This document shows, piece after piece, positions 1 to 7,503 of a stretch of DNA of 64,000 nucleotides (the stretch's first letter is position 1; each line of letters starts with the position of its first letter). The notes under the pieces are model-generated. The model saw only the letters and a program-made list of their open reading frames with translations, was not told the origin of the DNA and ran no database searches. The translations under genes and the position numbers were made by a program. The DNA lies in contig JAEXFN010000018.1 in assembly GCA_023400055.1 (NCBI GenBank), positions 124,001-188,000 of the forward strand. Reading direction: 5' to 3'. Source of the stretch: Bacillota bacterium. Its GTDB lineage: Bacteria > Bacillota > UBA4882 > UBA8346.

Positions 1-551
1 TGATGCCCGGGCGAATGCCCCGGCGTCGGGAAGACCCGGACTCCCGGCGCGATCTCCGTTTCGCCGTCCACCAGGTCGAACTTCAGCCCTTCGAAGGGGC
101 GGCGGATTCCCAAGGCGGGATGCTCATAGGATTTGTAATACAGCGGGATCGGATCCAGCGCGAATTCATACTCGGTGCGGCTGGCGATGAACTGGGCCTT
201 GGTGAATTTCTCCATGTAGAACATGTGGTCCCAGTGAAGGTGGGTAAAGATCACCTTGCCGATATCCTCGCAACGGTAGCCGATCTTGGCCAGTTGCTCG
301 TGGATGGCGAAGCCTTCCGGCTGGTAGGAACCGGGGTGATGATACTCGTTGGCCCGTTCGGTCCAGGCCATGCCGGTGTCCACCAGGATCAGCTCTGCGC
401 CGCCCTCGATCAAAAAGGTGAAGACCGGCAGGGGCACTTTGTCCTCGCTGATGTTGGGGCGGTACTTGAAGACTGAATGATGGTAATGGTACTGCTTGGG
501 GTAGGTCGGGACGTAGCCCGTGTTAATGGGTCGAACCGTAAGTTTGGACAT
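1..551 (-). CDS. Metallo-beta-lactamase-fold lactonase-like hydrolase (3' end beyond window)
   Basis: Partial gene; the carboxyl end lies beyond the left edge. The ATG at 551 follows AGGAGG at good spacing. The visible 183 codons show an LVDTG strand at about residues 57-61, the metal signature THLHWDHM (H104, H106, D108, H109), and TPGHSPGH at the edge carrying the next metal-site histidine. This layout is typical of N-acyl-homoserine-lactonase and related lactonases with a two-metal centre. It follows the two permease genes of a sugar transporter on the same strand, about 150 bp away. It could therefore open a sugar-derived lactone rather than a quorum signal; the sequence does not decide between them. 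No signal peptide, so probably cytoplasmic. Confidence 0.75.
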   Translation of the reverse strand, partial: MSKLTVRPINTGYVPTYPKQYHYHHSVFKYRPNISEDKVPLPVFTFLIEGGAELILVDTGMAWTERANEYHHPGSYQPEGFAIHEQLAKIGYRCEDIGKVIFTHLHWDHMFYMEKFTKAQFIASRTEYEFALDPIPLYYKSYEHPALGIRRPFEGLKFDLVDGETEIAPGVRVFPTPGHSPGH

Positions 552-564
552 GATTGTTCCTCCT

Positions 565-600
565 AGAAGCGTTGTAATAAACCCTGGCCGTAGGTCAGGT
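565..600 (+). repeat. Copy A of a GCGTTGT-plus-hairpin motif
   Basis: AAGCGTTGTAATAA is followed at once by a hairpin (CCTGGCC, loop GTA, GGTCAGG). Two further copies are at 39837 and 43113. Read on the minus strand, the hairpin and motif lie in the leader just upstream of the lactonase ribosome site. Confidence 0.45.
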
Positions 601-702
601 AGGTCAGGTTGAGTAAAAAAGCTCGGATTTCCTGTTATTCGATGATAAAACCCTTGCGAAATGATGTTCACAAACTTTTTGAGCCGGGAGCGCTCCTCCC
701 CG

Positions 703-1686
703 TCACTCCGACCAGCGGCGCATGACGATGTCGAAGAAGACGGCCAGCAGAATCACGGCGCCGGTGACGATCGGGTGGATCAGGGACGAGACGCCCATCA
801 GATTCAGCCCATTGACCACCAGGGTCAGGATCAGGGCGCCGATCATGGTACCCGGGATCCCGCCCTCGCCGCCCAAGAGCGAGGTACCGCCCATCACCAC
901 CGTGGCGATGCTCTGCATCAGAAAAGGCTCGCCCATACCGGCCTCGGCCGCGTCCAGCCGGGCCGTCATCAACAGCGCGGCCATGGCCGCGGTAACGCCG
1001 CTCAAGGTATAGACCATGATCAGCGTGTTGGTGGTGCGGATCCCCGAATAATCGGCGGCGTTGCGGTTGGCGCCCAGGGCGTAAATCTCCCGGCCATAGA
1101 CTGTCTGGTGCAAGAAGAAGTGAAACAGCACCGCCAGCACCAGGGTGATGATAACCGGCACCGGAATGATTCCGACATAACCGGTTCCCAGCCACAGGAA
1201 CGCCTCGGGCAAGCCGAAGACGATCTTGCCCTGCATCAGGATCTGCGCCAGGCCCTGAGCGATCCACATCATGCCGTAAGTCGCCACAAAAGCCGGCAGG
1301 CCGATCTTGGCGACCATCACGCCGTTCAGCGCGCCGATCAGCGCGCCGACGCCGACGCCGATCAGAATGGCCGCCGCAATCGGAACATGATTAATGATCA
1401 ATTGAGCGGTCAGGCAGCCCACCAGGGCGATGACGCCGCCCACCGAAAGGTCGATCCCGGCGGTCAGGATGACCGCCGTCAGGCCCAGGCCCAGTACAGC
1501 CAGGATGGTGGTCTGCCGCAGGACATTGATGATATTCTTCAGGGTCAAAAAGTTCGGATTGAGAAAGCTCAGCAAGACGCAGAGCGCCAGCAGACTGAGC
1601 AGGCGGACCAGCGGAGCCAGGGAATGTTTGAAATCGAAGCCCGCTTTGCCATTCTCTCTATTTTTGCTTGCCGCCAGCTGGTTCAT
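703..1686 (-). CDS. Sugar ABC transporter permease (RbsC type)
   Basis: Inner-membrane permease of the branched-chain/ribose type (BPD_transp_2), 327 residues with about nine hydrophobic segments. Family hallmarks are visible: the TAGIDLSVG segment in the first third and the GGTSLLGGEGG loop in the last third, the region that meets the ATPase. A GTG at 1695 is in frame but sits one base from GGAGG; the ATG at 1686 has normal spacing and is preferred. It starts 2 bp after the stop of the other permease, so the two are probably translated together and form a heterodimer. The leader GGGAGGTGTGTTGA resembles the binding-protein ribosome site that matches the sRNA seed, although it carries a one-base shift. 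Confidence 0.92.
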   Translation of the reverse strand: MNQLAASKNRENGKAGFDFKHSLAPLVRLLSLLALCVLLSFLNPNFLTLKNIINVLRQTTILAVLGLGLTAVILTAGIDLSVGGVIALVGCLTAQLIINHVPIAAAILIGVGVGALIGALNGVMVAKIGLPAFVATYGMMWIAQGLAQILMQGKIVFGLPEAFLWLGTGYVGIIPVPVIITLVLAVLFHFFLHQTVYGREIYALGANRNAADYSGIRTTNTLIMVYTLSGVTAAMAALLMTARLDAAEAGMGEPFLMQSIATVVMGGTSLLGGEGGIPGTMIGALILTLVVNGLNLMGVSSLIHPIVTGAVILLAVFFDIVMRRWSE

Positions 1687-1688
1687 TG

Positions 1689-2648
1689 TCAACACACCTC
1701 CCCGGTCCGGGCGAAACGCCGCACGACCGTATCCAGGATGATCGCGCCCAGCACTACCAGGCCGATGATGGCGAACTGGTACATGTTGGGAATGCCGGCG
1801 ACATTGAGGCCGTTGCGCAGCACCGCGATGAGGATGACCCCTAAAACCGTGTTGGCGATGCCGCCCTTGCCTTCCTCAAACGAGGTCCCGCCGATGATCG
1901 TGGCGGCCACGGCGTCGAAATCCCAGCCCACCCCGGCCGCGATATGGCCCGAGGCCATCCGCGCCGCGACCACGACGCCGCTCAATCCGGCCAGCAGTCC
2001 CGCCACGATATAGACATGAGTCAGGGCCCGTTCGGTCCGCACTCCGGCCAGGCGCAGCGCTTCGGCGTTGCCGCCCAGGCCGACGACGTTCCGGCCGTAA
2101 GGCGTCTGGTGCATCAGGACCCAGATGATCCCGAAAGCCAGCAGCGCGATGAGGATCGGCAGTTTCAGGCCGAAGATCGCTCCCGAGGCGATAAACTCCA
2201 GCGCCGGATCACGGGCCGGGATCGACAGTCCGCCGGTGAGCACCAGGCCCACGCCAGTGATCACGCTGCCCATTCCCAGGGTGGTGATGAACGGCGGCAG
2301 CTTGAGGCGGGCCACCAGCCAGCCGTTGCCGAGGCCGCAGACGCCGCCCGCCAGAATGCTGAGGAGCACGCTGTAAAAGAAGGGCACGCCCCGTTGCAGC
2401 AGCAGCGCCAGGCAGACTCCGGAAAGGCTCAGGATGTTGCCGGGCGAAAGATCGATCCCTTCGGTCAGGATGATCATCGTGGTGCCGATGGCGATGATCA
2501 GCAGCGGAGCGGCTTGGATGCCGATATTATACAGATTGTTCAGCGAGAAAAAGCCGGGCGCGCAGATCGCATACCAGGCGCAGATCAAGGCAATCACCCA
2601 GATCACCGGCGGCAAACTACGGACGGTTAGCGCACTCTTTTGAGGCAT
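1689..2648 (-). CDS. Sugar ABC transporter permease (RbsC type)
   Basis: Second RbsC-like permease of the operon, 319 residues and strongly hydrophobic, with LTEGIDLSPG near residue 65 and the conserved GGTSFEEGKGG loop near residue 250. The ATG at 2648 has AGGAGTG about eight bases upstream and lies inside the 3' end of the ATPase gene (32-bp overlap), which points to translational coupling. It is different from the following permease, so the channel is expected to be a heterodimer. The substrate cannot be read from the permease; carbohydrate import is established for the family. Confidence 0.92.
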   Translation of the reverse strand: MPQKSALTVRSLPPVIWVIALICAWYAICAPGFFSLNNLYNIGIQAAPLLIIAIGTTMIILTEGIDLSPGNILSLSGVCLALLLQRGVPFFYSVLLSILAGGVCGLGNGWLVARLKLPPFITTLGMGSVITGVGLVLTGGLSIPARDPALEFIASGAIFGLKLPILIALLAFGIIWVLMHQTPYGRNVVGLGGNAEALRLAGVRTERALTHVYIVAGLLAGLSGVVVAARMASGHIAAGVGWDFDAVAATIIGGTSFEEGKGGIANTVLGVILIAVLRNGLNVAGIPNMYQFAIIGLVVLGAIILDTVVRRFARTGEVC

Positions 2649-4146
2649 CGTTTGTCACTCCTACTCCCAGCATCAAGGAGGCGATCTTATCCTGCGTAGC
2701 TTCCTCATGCCGAAAATGTCCCACGATTCTTCCCTGATACATCACATAGATCCGGTCGCTCATGCCGATCACTTCCGGCAAGTCGGAGGAGATCATCAAT
2801 ACCGCGTTCTCCTGGGCGTATTGATCCATCAGCGTATGAACCTCGACCTTGGCACCGACATCGATGCCCCGGGTCGGTTCATCGAAGATCAACAGCTTGG
2901 ACTCGGTGTTCAGCCATTTGGCCAGGACCACCTTTTGCTGGTTGCCACCGCTGAGGAAGCGCACTTGCCGGCCGACGTTCGGAGTGGCGATCCGCAGTTC
3001 TTTCACGAAATGCTCGGCAATATGCTGAATCTTTTGGTCGTTGACCACCATTTTGGGGAAACACCTGCGCAGGCTGGCCATGACGGTGTTCCAGGCCACG
3101 CTGGTCTTGAGGGCCAGGCCGAGCAGCTTGCGGTCCTCGGGGATCAGGCCCACCCCCCGGCGGACCATCTGAAACGGCGAACGCGGCGTCACCTGCTCCC
3201 CAAACAGATAGACCCGGCCTTTTTCGATTTTGTCGATCCCGAATACCGCCCGGGCCACCTCGGTCCGGCCCGCGCCCACCAGGCCGGCGATGCCGACGAT
3301 CTCGCCCTGGCGGACCTCCAGATCGACCGAGCGGGGACCGGTCTTGACGGTCAGCTCCTCGATCCGCAGCGCCTCCGCGCCCGGCGCGCGGCGGTGGCGG
3401 GGATAGAGGTTGGTCAGATTACGGCCCACCATCAGCTGGACGATCTCGTCATTGCTGATCTCCGCCAGCGGCACCGTCTTGACGTGGCGGCCGTCCCGCA
3501 GGATGGTGATCCTGTCGCCGATCTGGCGGATCTCCGGCAGACGGTGCGAGATGTAGATGATGGCGACCCCCGCTTCTTTGAGGCATTGGATCCGCCGGAA
3601 CAGACTGGTCACTTCCCGCTCGGTCAGGACCGCGGTCGGTTCGTCCAGGATCAGCACCCGCGGGTTGAAGGCCAGGATCTTGGCGATCTCCACCATCTCC
3701 TGCAGCGCCGTGCTCAAGTACTTGACCGGCGTCGCGGTGTCGATGCTCACATCGAGCTCGGCCAGGAGCCGCCGGCTCTCCTCGTGCATCCGGCGGTGGT
3801 CGATGAAAAGCCCCGCCCGGCGCGGCTCGCGGTTCAAGAAGATATTCTGGGCCACGTTCAGCCAGGGCACCAGCATCAGTTCCTGGTGGACCCCGCCGAT
3901 CCCTTCCTTCAGGGCATCGAGCGGCCGCTGGAACCGGACCGGCCGGCCCTGGAGCAAGAGTTGGCCCGCGTCATAGCTGTAGGCCCCCATCAGGATCTTG
4001 GAGAGTGTGCTTTTGCCGGCGCCGTTCTCGCCGATCAGCACGTGGACCTCGCCGGGATAAATAGCGCAGCTGACGTCCTCCAGCGCCTGAACGCCCGGAA
4101 AGCCCTTGCAAATTCCCTTCGCTTGGAGAATGGGTTCCTGATTCAT
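2617..4146 (-). CDS. Sugar ABC transporter ATPase, two fused nucleotide-binding domains
   Basis: RbsA/MglA-type protein of 509 residues with two ABC domains. The first has Walker A GENGAGKST and Walker B ILDEPTA. The second has the degenerate P-loop GLVGAGRTE usual for the family, with signature LSGGNQQK and Walker B IFDEPTRG. The start is the ATG at 4146, where AAGGAGGG lies six bases upstream; an in-frame extension to 4218 has no such site. It powers sugar uptake with the two permeases and binding protein of the same operon. It is 59 bp downstream of the binding-protein gene and overlaps the first permease. Confidence 0.94.
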   Translation of the reverse strand: MNQEPILQAKGICKGFPGVQALEDVSCAIYPGEVHVLIGENGAGKSTLSKILMGAYSYDAGQLLLQGRPVRFQRPLDALKEGIGGVHQELMLVPWLNVAQNIFLNREPRRAGLFIDHRRMHEESRRLLAELDVSIDTATPVKYLSTALQEMVEIAKILAFNPRVLILDEPTAVLTEREVTSLFRRIQCLKEAGVAIIYISHRLPEIRQIGDRITILRDGRHVKTVPLAEISNDEIVQLMVGRNLTNLYPRHRRAPGAEALRIEELTVKTGPRSVDLEVRQGEIVGIAGLVGAGRTEVARAVFGIDKIEKGRVYLFGEQVTPRSPFQMVRRGVGLIPEDRKLLGLALKTSVAWNTVMASLRRCFPKMVVNDQKIQHIAEHFVKELRIATPNVGRQVRFLSGGNQQKVVLAKWLNTESKLLIFDEPTRGIDVGAKVEVHTLMDQYAQENAVLMISSDLPEVIGMSDRIYVMYQGRIVGHFRHEEATQDKIASLMLGVGVTNDASKECANRP

Positions 4147-4205
4147 GCTAACCCTCCTTATCGAGGGGAAGCCGGGAAACGCCCCGGCCTCCCGTGCGCG
4201 AACCT

Positions 4206-5231
4206 TTATTTCCACCAAGCGGATTTGGCAATGTAGGAATCGATGTTATCTTTGGTGATCAACGGCTTATTCAGAGCCGACGGATAGGGCAGGAACTTCG
4301 CCGGCGGCTTGGAGCCGTCGTTCAGGTACTGGACCAGGTAAGCGGCGGCGCAATACGCGCTGGAAATGGGATCGGTATTGTAGGAGACGGCCATCTGGCC
4401 TTTCTTAATCGCCCAGCTGGCGTCCTCATTACCGTCGAATCCCGCCACCAGGATGCCGTCCTCGCCGCGGCCGGCGGCCTTGATGGCCATCACCGCGCCC
4501 AGCGCCGATTCGTCATTGGCGGCGATGACCGCGTCCACCTTGTTGTACTTCTGGAGCAGGTTCTCCATGACTTGCATGCCTTTCAGACGCTGGAAATCGG
4601 CGGGCTGCGAGGCCAGGATCTTGACGCCGGGGTATTTGGCGAGGGCCTCGGTGATGCCGGCGTTCCGTTCCCGGGCGTTCTGGGCTTGCGGCGGGCCTTC
4701 CAGCACGATCACATTGCCCTTGCCCTTCAGTTTCTTAGCGATCCATTCGCCGACCACCGCGCCGGTCTCGGTATAATCGACCCCGGTCCGGAAGAGCGGC
4801 TTGTCGGAGTTGGCCGGGGTGCCGATGGTCACCACCGGGACGTTCTTGGCCACCGCCTTCTCCACTGCCGGGACGATCCCGTTGGAATCGGAGGGGTGGA
4901 CCACCAGAGCGTCGATGCCCCGTTGCAGCAGATCCTCGATGATCCGCACCTGTTCCTCGATGCTGTCCTGTTTGGCCGGGGCCAGCACTATTGGCTCGAA
5001 GCCCATGTCCTTGCCGGCTTTCTTCAAGCCATCCAACTGCTTGACCATGTAAGGATTGGTGGAATTCTTGACCACGCAGGCGATGACATATTTCTTTTTC
5101 GCCTTGACCTTGGTCTTGACTTGCAGGCCCAGACCGGAGATGGGGTAGGTTACTTTTTCGGCGGCATAACCATACGGGATGGCCAAACCCAGGATCAACG
5201 CGCCGGCCAACAGCCACTTCAACTTCTTCAA
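4206..5231 (-). CDS. Sugar ABC transporter substrate-binding protein (RbsB-like)
   Basis: Extracytoplasmic sugar-binding protein of the periplasmic-binding-protein type I fold. A Lys-rich start and hydrophobic segment (LLAGALILGLAIP) form a signal peptide ending near YGYAA. There is no lipobox cysteine. The body has NSTNPYM, ALVVHPSD, VIAANDES and VAGFDGN, the usual sugar-pocket and hinge strands. The leader contains no suitable ATG. Two in-frame TTG codons follow GGGAGG: the one at 5237 is only three bases away, so 5231 (nine bases) is preferred. First gene of the transporter operon, with promoter, palindromic operator and a leader of about 138 nt. The ribosome site and start match, as antisense, the seed of three small RNAs near 52.2 kb at 21 of 22 positions. 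Confidence 0.92.
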   Translation of the reverse strand: MKKLKWLLAGALILGLAIPYGYAAEKVTYPISGLGLQVKTKVKAKKKYVIACVVKNSTNPYMVKQLDGLKKAGKDMGFEPIVLAPAKQDSIEEQVRIIEDLLQRGIDALVVHPSDSNGIVPAVEKAVAKNVPVVTIGTPANSDKPLFRTGVDYTETGAVVGEWIAKKLKGKGNVIVLEGPPQAQNARERNAGITEALAKYPGVKILASQPADFQRLKGMQVMENLLQKYNKVDAVIAANDESALGAVMAIKAAGRGEDGILVAGFDGNEDASWAIKKGQMAVSYNTDPISSAYCAAAYLVQYLNDGSKPPAKFLPYPSALNKPLITKDNIDSYIAKSAWWK

Positions 5232-5356
5232 CTTCAACGACCTCCCTTTTTTTCTCTACCGTAAGCCCTTTGAATGACGATGATCTGCCCTCCTTCCCGT
5301 CGTGCTGACGCCGGAAGCCGGCGCCGCCTAAACCCGAATATCATAATGTGATACTG

Positions 5357-5376
5357 TAATATTGGATCCAATATTA
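5357..5376. promoter_or_regulatory. Perfect 20-bp palindrome, likely repressor operator
   Basis: TAATATTGGATCCAATATTA equals its own reverse complement over all 20 bases. It abuts the -10 box of the transporter promoter and covers the predicted transcription start. A protein bound there would block initiation. GntR-family regulators often use short AT-rich palindromes of this kind, but no regulator gene lies next to it, so the family is a guess. Confidence 0.8.
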
Positions 5377-5404
5377 TTTTATCTTCATTGTCACGAGATG
5401 TCAA
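5376..5404 (-). promoter_or_regulatory. Sigma-A-type promoter of the first sugar transporter operon
   Basis: On the minus strand TTGACA (5404-5399) and TAAAAT (5381-5376) are separated by 17 bp. The predicted start near 5369 falls inside the palindrome. Just upstream, 5402-5430 contains the 12-mer ACAACATATTAA that also opens the shared element of the xylose and galactose operons, here in opposite orientation to the promoter. Confidence 0.85.
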
Positions 5405-5590
5405 CAACATATTAACAATTGTTGCGATCCGCGCCGCATCGTCGCAGCGCGGGTTGCAACGAGCCCCACCGTTTCCCGGAAAGACGGCCGGGGCTTGGCC
5501 TCCCGCCGCCGGCGGCGCCAGCCGCGCCTGCTCCATCCCGGCGGGCCGAAGGCCGCCCCCGCTATCGCAATTCTCCTTTTCGATCACGGT

Positions 5591-5862
5591 TATTGCATTT
5601 CCGGCGCCGCTTTTTCGATCTTCCGGGCCGGAAATCCGTTTCTCCGGAGCGAACTTCGAATTATCCGGAGCGATAATTGAATTTTCGGAACCGGAAAAGC
5701 GATCCGCGGAACCGATATGGCGATCCGCCGGACCGGAAATGTGATTTCCAGAATCGGAAACTCAATTTTCAAAACCATAAATATGATTTCCAGGACGGGA
5801 AATGCAATTATCGGGGCCAATATTGCGATTATCGGAACCGATAAATCATTTATCGCCCATTT
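5591..5862. repeat. Tandem array of about thirteen degenerate 21-bp units
   Basis: From 5611 the sequence divides exactly into 21-mers, for example AAATGTGATTTCCAGAATCGG (5737-5757, 21 bases by position) and the unit at 5821-5841. The core resembles GCGATTTTCGGAACCGG. Units differ at many positions but the phase never slips after 5611. All six frames give seven-residue periodicity as a by-product. It lies in the 770-bp gap between the transporter promoter and the bicupin gene. No gene is seen here. A related array is at about 22720-22866. Confidence 0.85.
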
Positions 5863-6010
5863 TCATCATTTCGATGGGAAAATTTCATTTTTGAAACTTC
5901 ACATTTTGGGGCCCGGGTAAGCGGCTGCAATGATCCGGGCGTCCCGGCGCTCGATGGCAACCGCTCAATTCGCTGTCCCATCCGTCGATCATGTCAGAAC
6001 CGGCGCGGCG

Positions 6011-7183
6011 TCAGCAATACGGAATGACCGGCCGTTTCTCCGGACGCAACGCATTCAAGAAGCCCGGGCCGACGCAGAGGTTGCTGGCGACGATCGCCGA
6101 CGGCGTCAATGCCATCATCTGATTGAGCGGGACCTCCACGAAACGGTCGCTCCGGAACGCCTCCAGGAACCACAGCGTTTGATCGCCGGTGTTCTGGACA
6201 TAGTGCACATCGCCGACGGGCACGTAGCCGACGTCGCCGGCCCGGTAGTCGAAGGTCCGCGCCCGGCCGTTGTCGGCGAAGACCGTCATCCGGCCCTGCC
6301 CGCTGATGTAATATTGAAACTCGTCGTTGTTCGGGTGCCAATGGATCTCGCGCATGGCGCCGGGCCGGATCTCCACCAGGGCCGCGGCGGTGGTAACCGA
6401 GACCGGGAAATTGGAGGTGTCGGCGATGCGCACGCTCCCGCCCGGGGCCGGGATCGGTTGCTGCGCCAGCAGGCGGTGCTTGAAGCTGCGGGGAACCGTG
6501 CCGTAGGGGGAGCGGACCGCCTCGCACTCCAGCGGCCCGGGGACCTGCCCCTGGTAGATGTAGACCTGGCTGGAGGGGAGCGTGTTGAACTCGCAGGGCG
6601 AGACGCCGAAATTGGCCGCCAGCACCTCCCGGGGGTAATGAGCGAACAGATCGGAGAGCGACAGGGTGTTGAGGTCGGAGAAGTTGCCGTCGTCGAAAAG
6701 CAGCAGGAATTCGCAGCCCTCTTCCATGCCCTGCAGCGAATGGGGCAGCCGCGGCGGGAAGTACCAGAGATCGCCCGGCCCGATATCGGCGCTGAAATTC
6801 CGGCCGTACTCGTCGACCGCGGTCACCCGGGCCTTGCCCACCAGCATGTAAGACCATTCCGAGGCCAGGTGCCAGTGGACCTCGCGCACTCCGCCCGGGG
6901 TCAGGCGCATGTTCACCGCCGCCATGGTGGTCAGGGCGGGCATTTCCCTGGCGGTGACCTCCCGGGACCAGCCGCCCGGCTTCAAGACCATGCTGGTGTC
7001 GGAGAAGGAGAATTTGAGGTTGGGCATCAAACCGTTATCGGTGGCCGGCGGAACCAGCAGGTCGGGGTTTTCGAGATCGCGCAGTATGTCGCGGGGGCCG
7101 GGATCGGTCGCCCCGGCGCCGTCGGCCCGGATCGGCTGGGGTATATTGCCATAGGCAACTTGATTCGCATATCGTTCATCCAT
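6011..7183 (-). CDS. Oxalate-decarboxylase-family bicupin
   Basis: Protein of 390 residues with two cupin domains, collinear with Bacillus subtilis OxdC at an offset of about eight residues. The N-terminal manganese site is H103, H105, E109, H148; the C-terminal site has H281, H283, E288. R100 matches the substrate arginine. The catalytic lid, SENST in OxdC, is SDLNT here (169-173), so the decarboxylase glutamate is an aspartate. That change is known to weaken decarboxylation in OxdC and favour oxidase chemistry, so the true reaction is uncertain. There is no signal peptide. The ATG at 7183 has GGGAGG eight bases upstream; the open frame extends to 7270 without a better site. Neighbours suggest small organic-acid metabolism. 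Confidence 0.88.
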   Translation of the reverse strand: MDERYANQVAYGNIPQPIRADGAGATDPGPRDILRDLENPDLLVPPATDNGLMPNLKFSFSDTSMVLKPGGWSREVTAREMPALTTMAAVNMRLTPGGVREVHWHLASEWSYMLVGKARVTAVDEYGRNFSADIGPGDLWYFPPRLPHSLQGMEEGCEFLLLFDDGNFSDLNTLSLSDLFAHYPREVLAANFGVSPCEFNTLPSSQVYIYQGQVPGPLECEAVRSPYGTVPRSFKHRLLAQQPIPAPGGSVRIADTSNFPVSVTTAAALVEIRPGAMREIHWHPNNDEFQYYISGQGRMTVFADNGRARTFDYRAGDVGYVPVGDVHYVQNTGDQTLWFLEAFRSDRFVEVPLNQMMALTPSAIVASNLCVGPGFLNALRPEKRPVIPYC

Positions 7184-7503
7184 AAGGATTGCCTCCCTGT
7201 TTTTGGCATAAGCTCCGCCGGGTCCGCCTCCGGGGCGGAAACCGGCGGAAAAGGTTGATTTTTGGCGCATCGGGTGCCAAGATCATACGTATCCCTATAT
7301 TAAATGAACCCAGTTGGACATCAGGAATTTGTCCCGGCCGATCCCCGCCGCGCTTTGGGGCGGCCCGTTATGCCCCGGGGACTATCCCGGCGGCGGCGAA
7401 ATAAAAAACCGAGCCCAGGCGCACGCCGCGGATCGCGGCTGAGCTCGGGCTCGGTTTGACTGAATGGCCTAAAATAACGAGGCTGACCCGGCGGAACGGG
7501 CTT
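7184..7503. other. Gap between bicupin and LarA-like genes
   Basis: No coding sequence is supported. The left part must hold the bicupin promoter; ATACGTAT and a TATGAT-like box near 7285 are the only hints, with no clear -35. The right part holds the LarA terminator. Confidence 0.4.
7403..7458 (-). terminator. Intrinsic terminator of the LarA-like gene
   Basis: On the minus strand AAACCGAGCCC pairs with GGGCTCGGTTT around a GC-rich inner hairpin and is followed by a T-run (TTTTTTATTT). It lies about 45 bp after the LarA-like stop codon. Confidence 0.85.

Noticed and set aside
661..2013. Long plus-strand open frame of 450 codons
   Set aside because: It is antisense to two permease genes with clear family motifs, its peptide is rich in H, D, Q and R without hydrophobic core, and there is no ribosome site. 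Many similar long antisense frames across the window are GC-rich shadows.
5591..5862. CRISPR array
   Set aside because: The repeats are contiguous with no spacers, highly degenerate, and no cas genes are present in the window.
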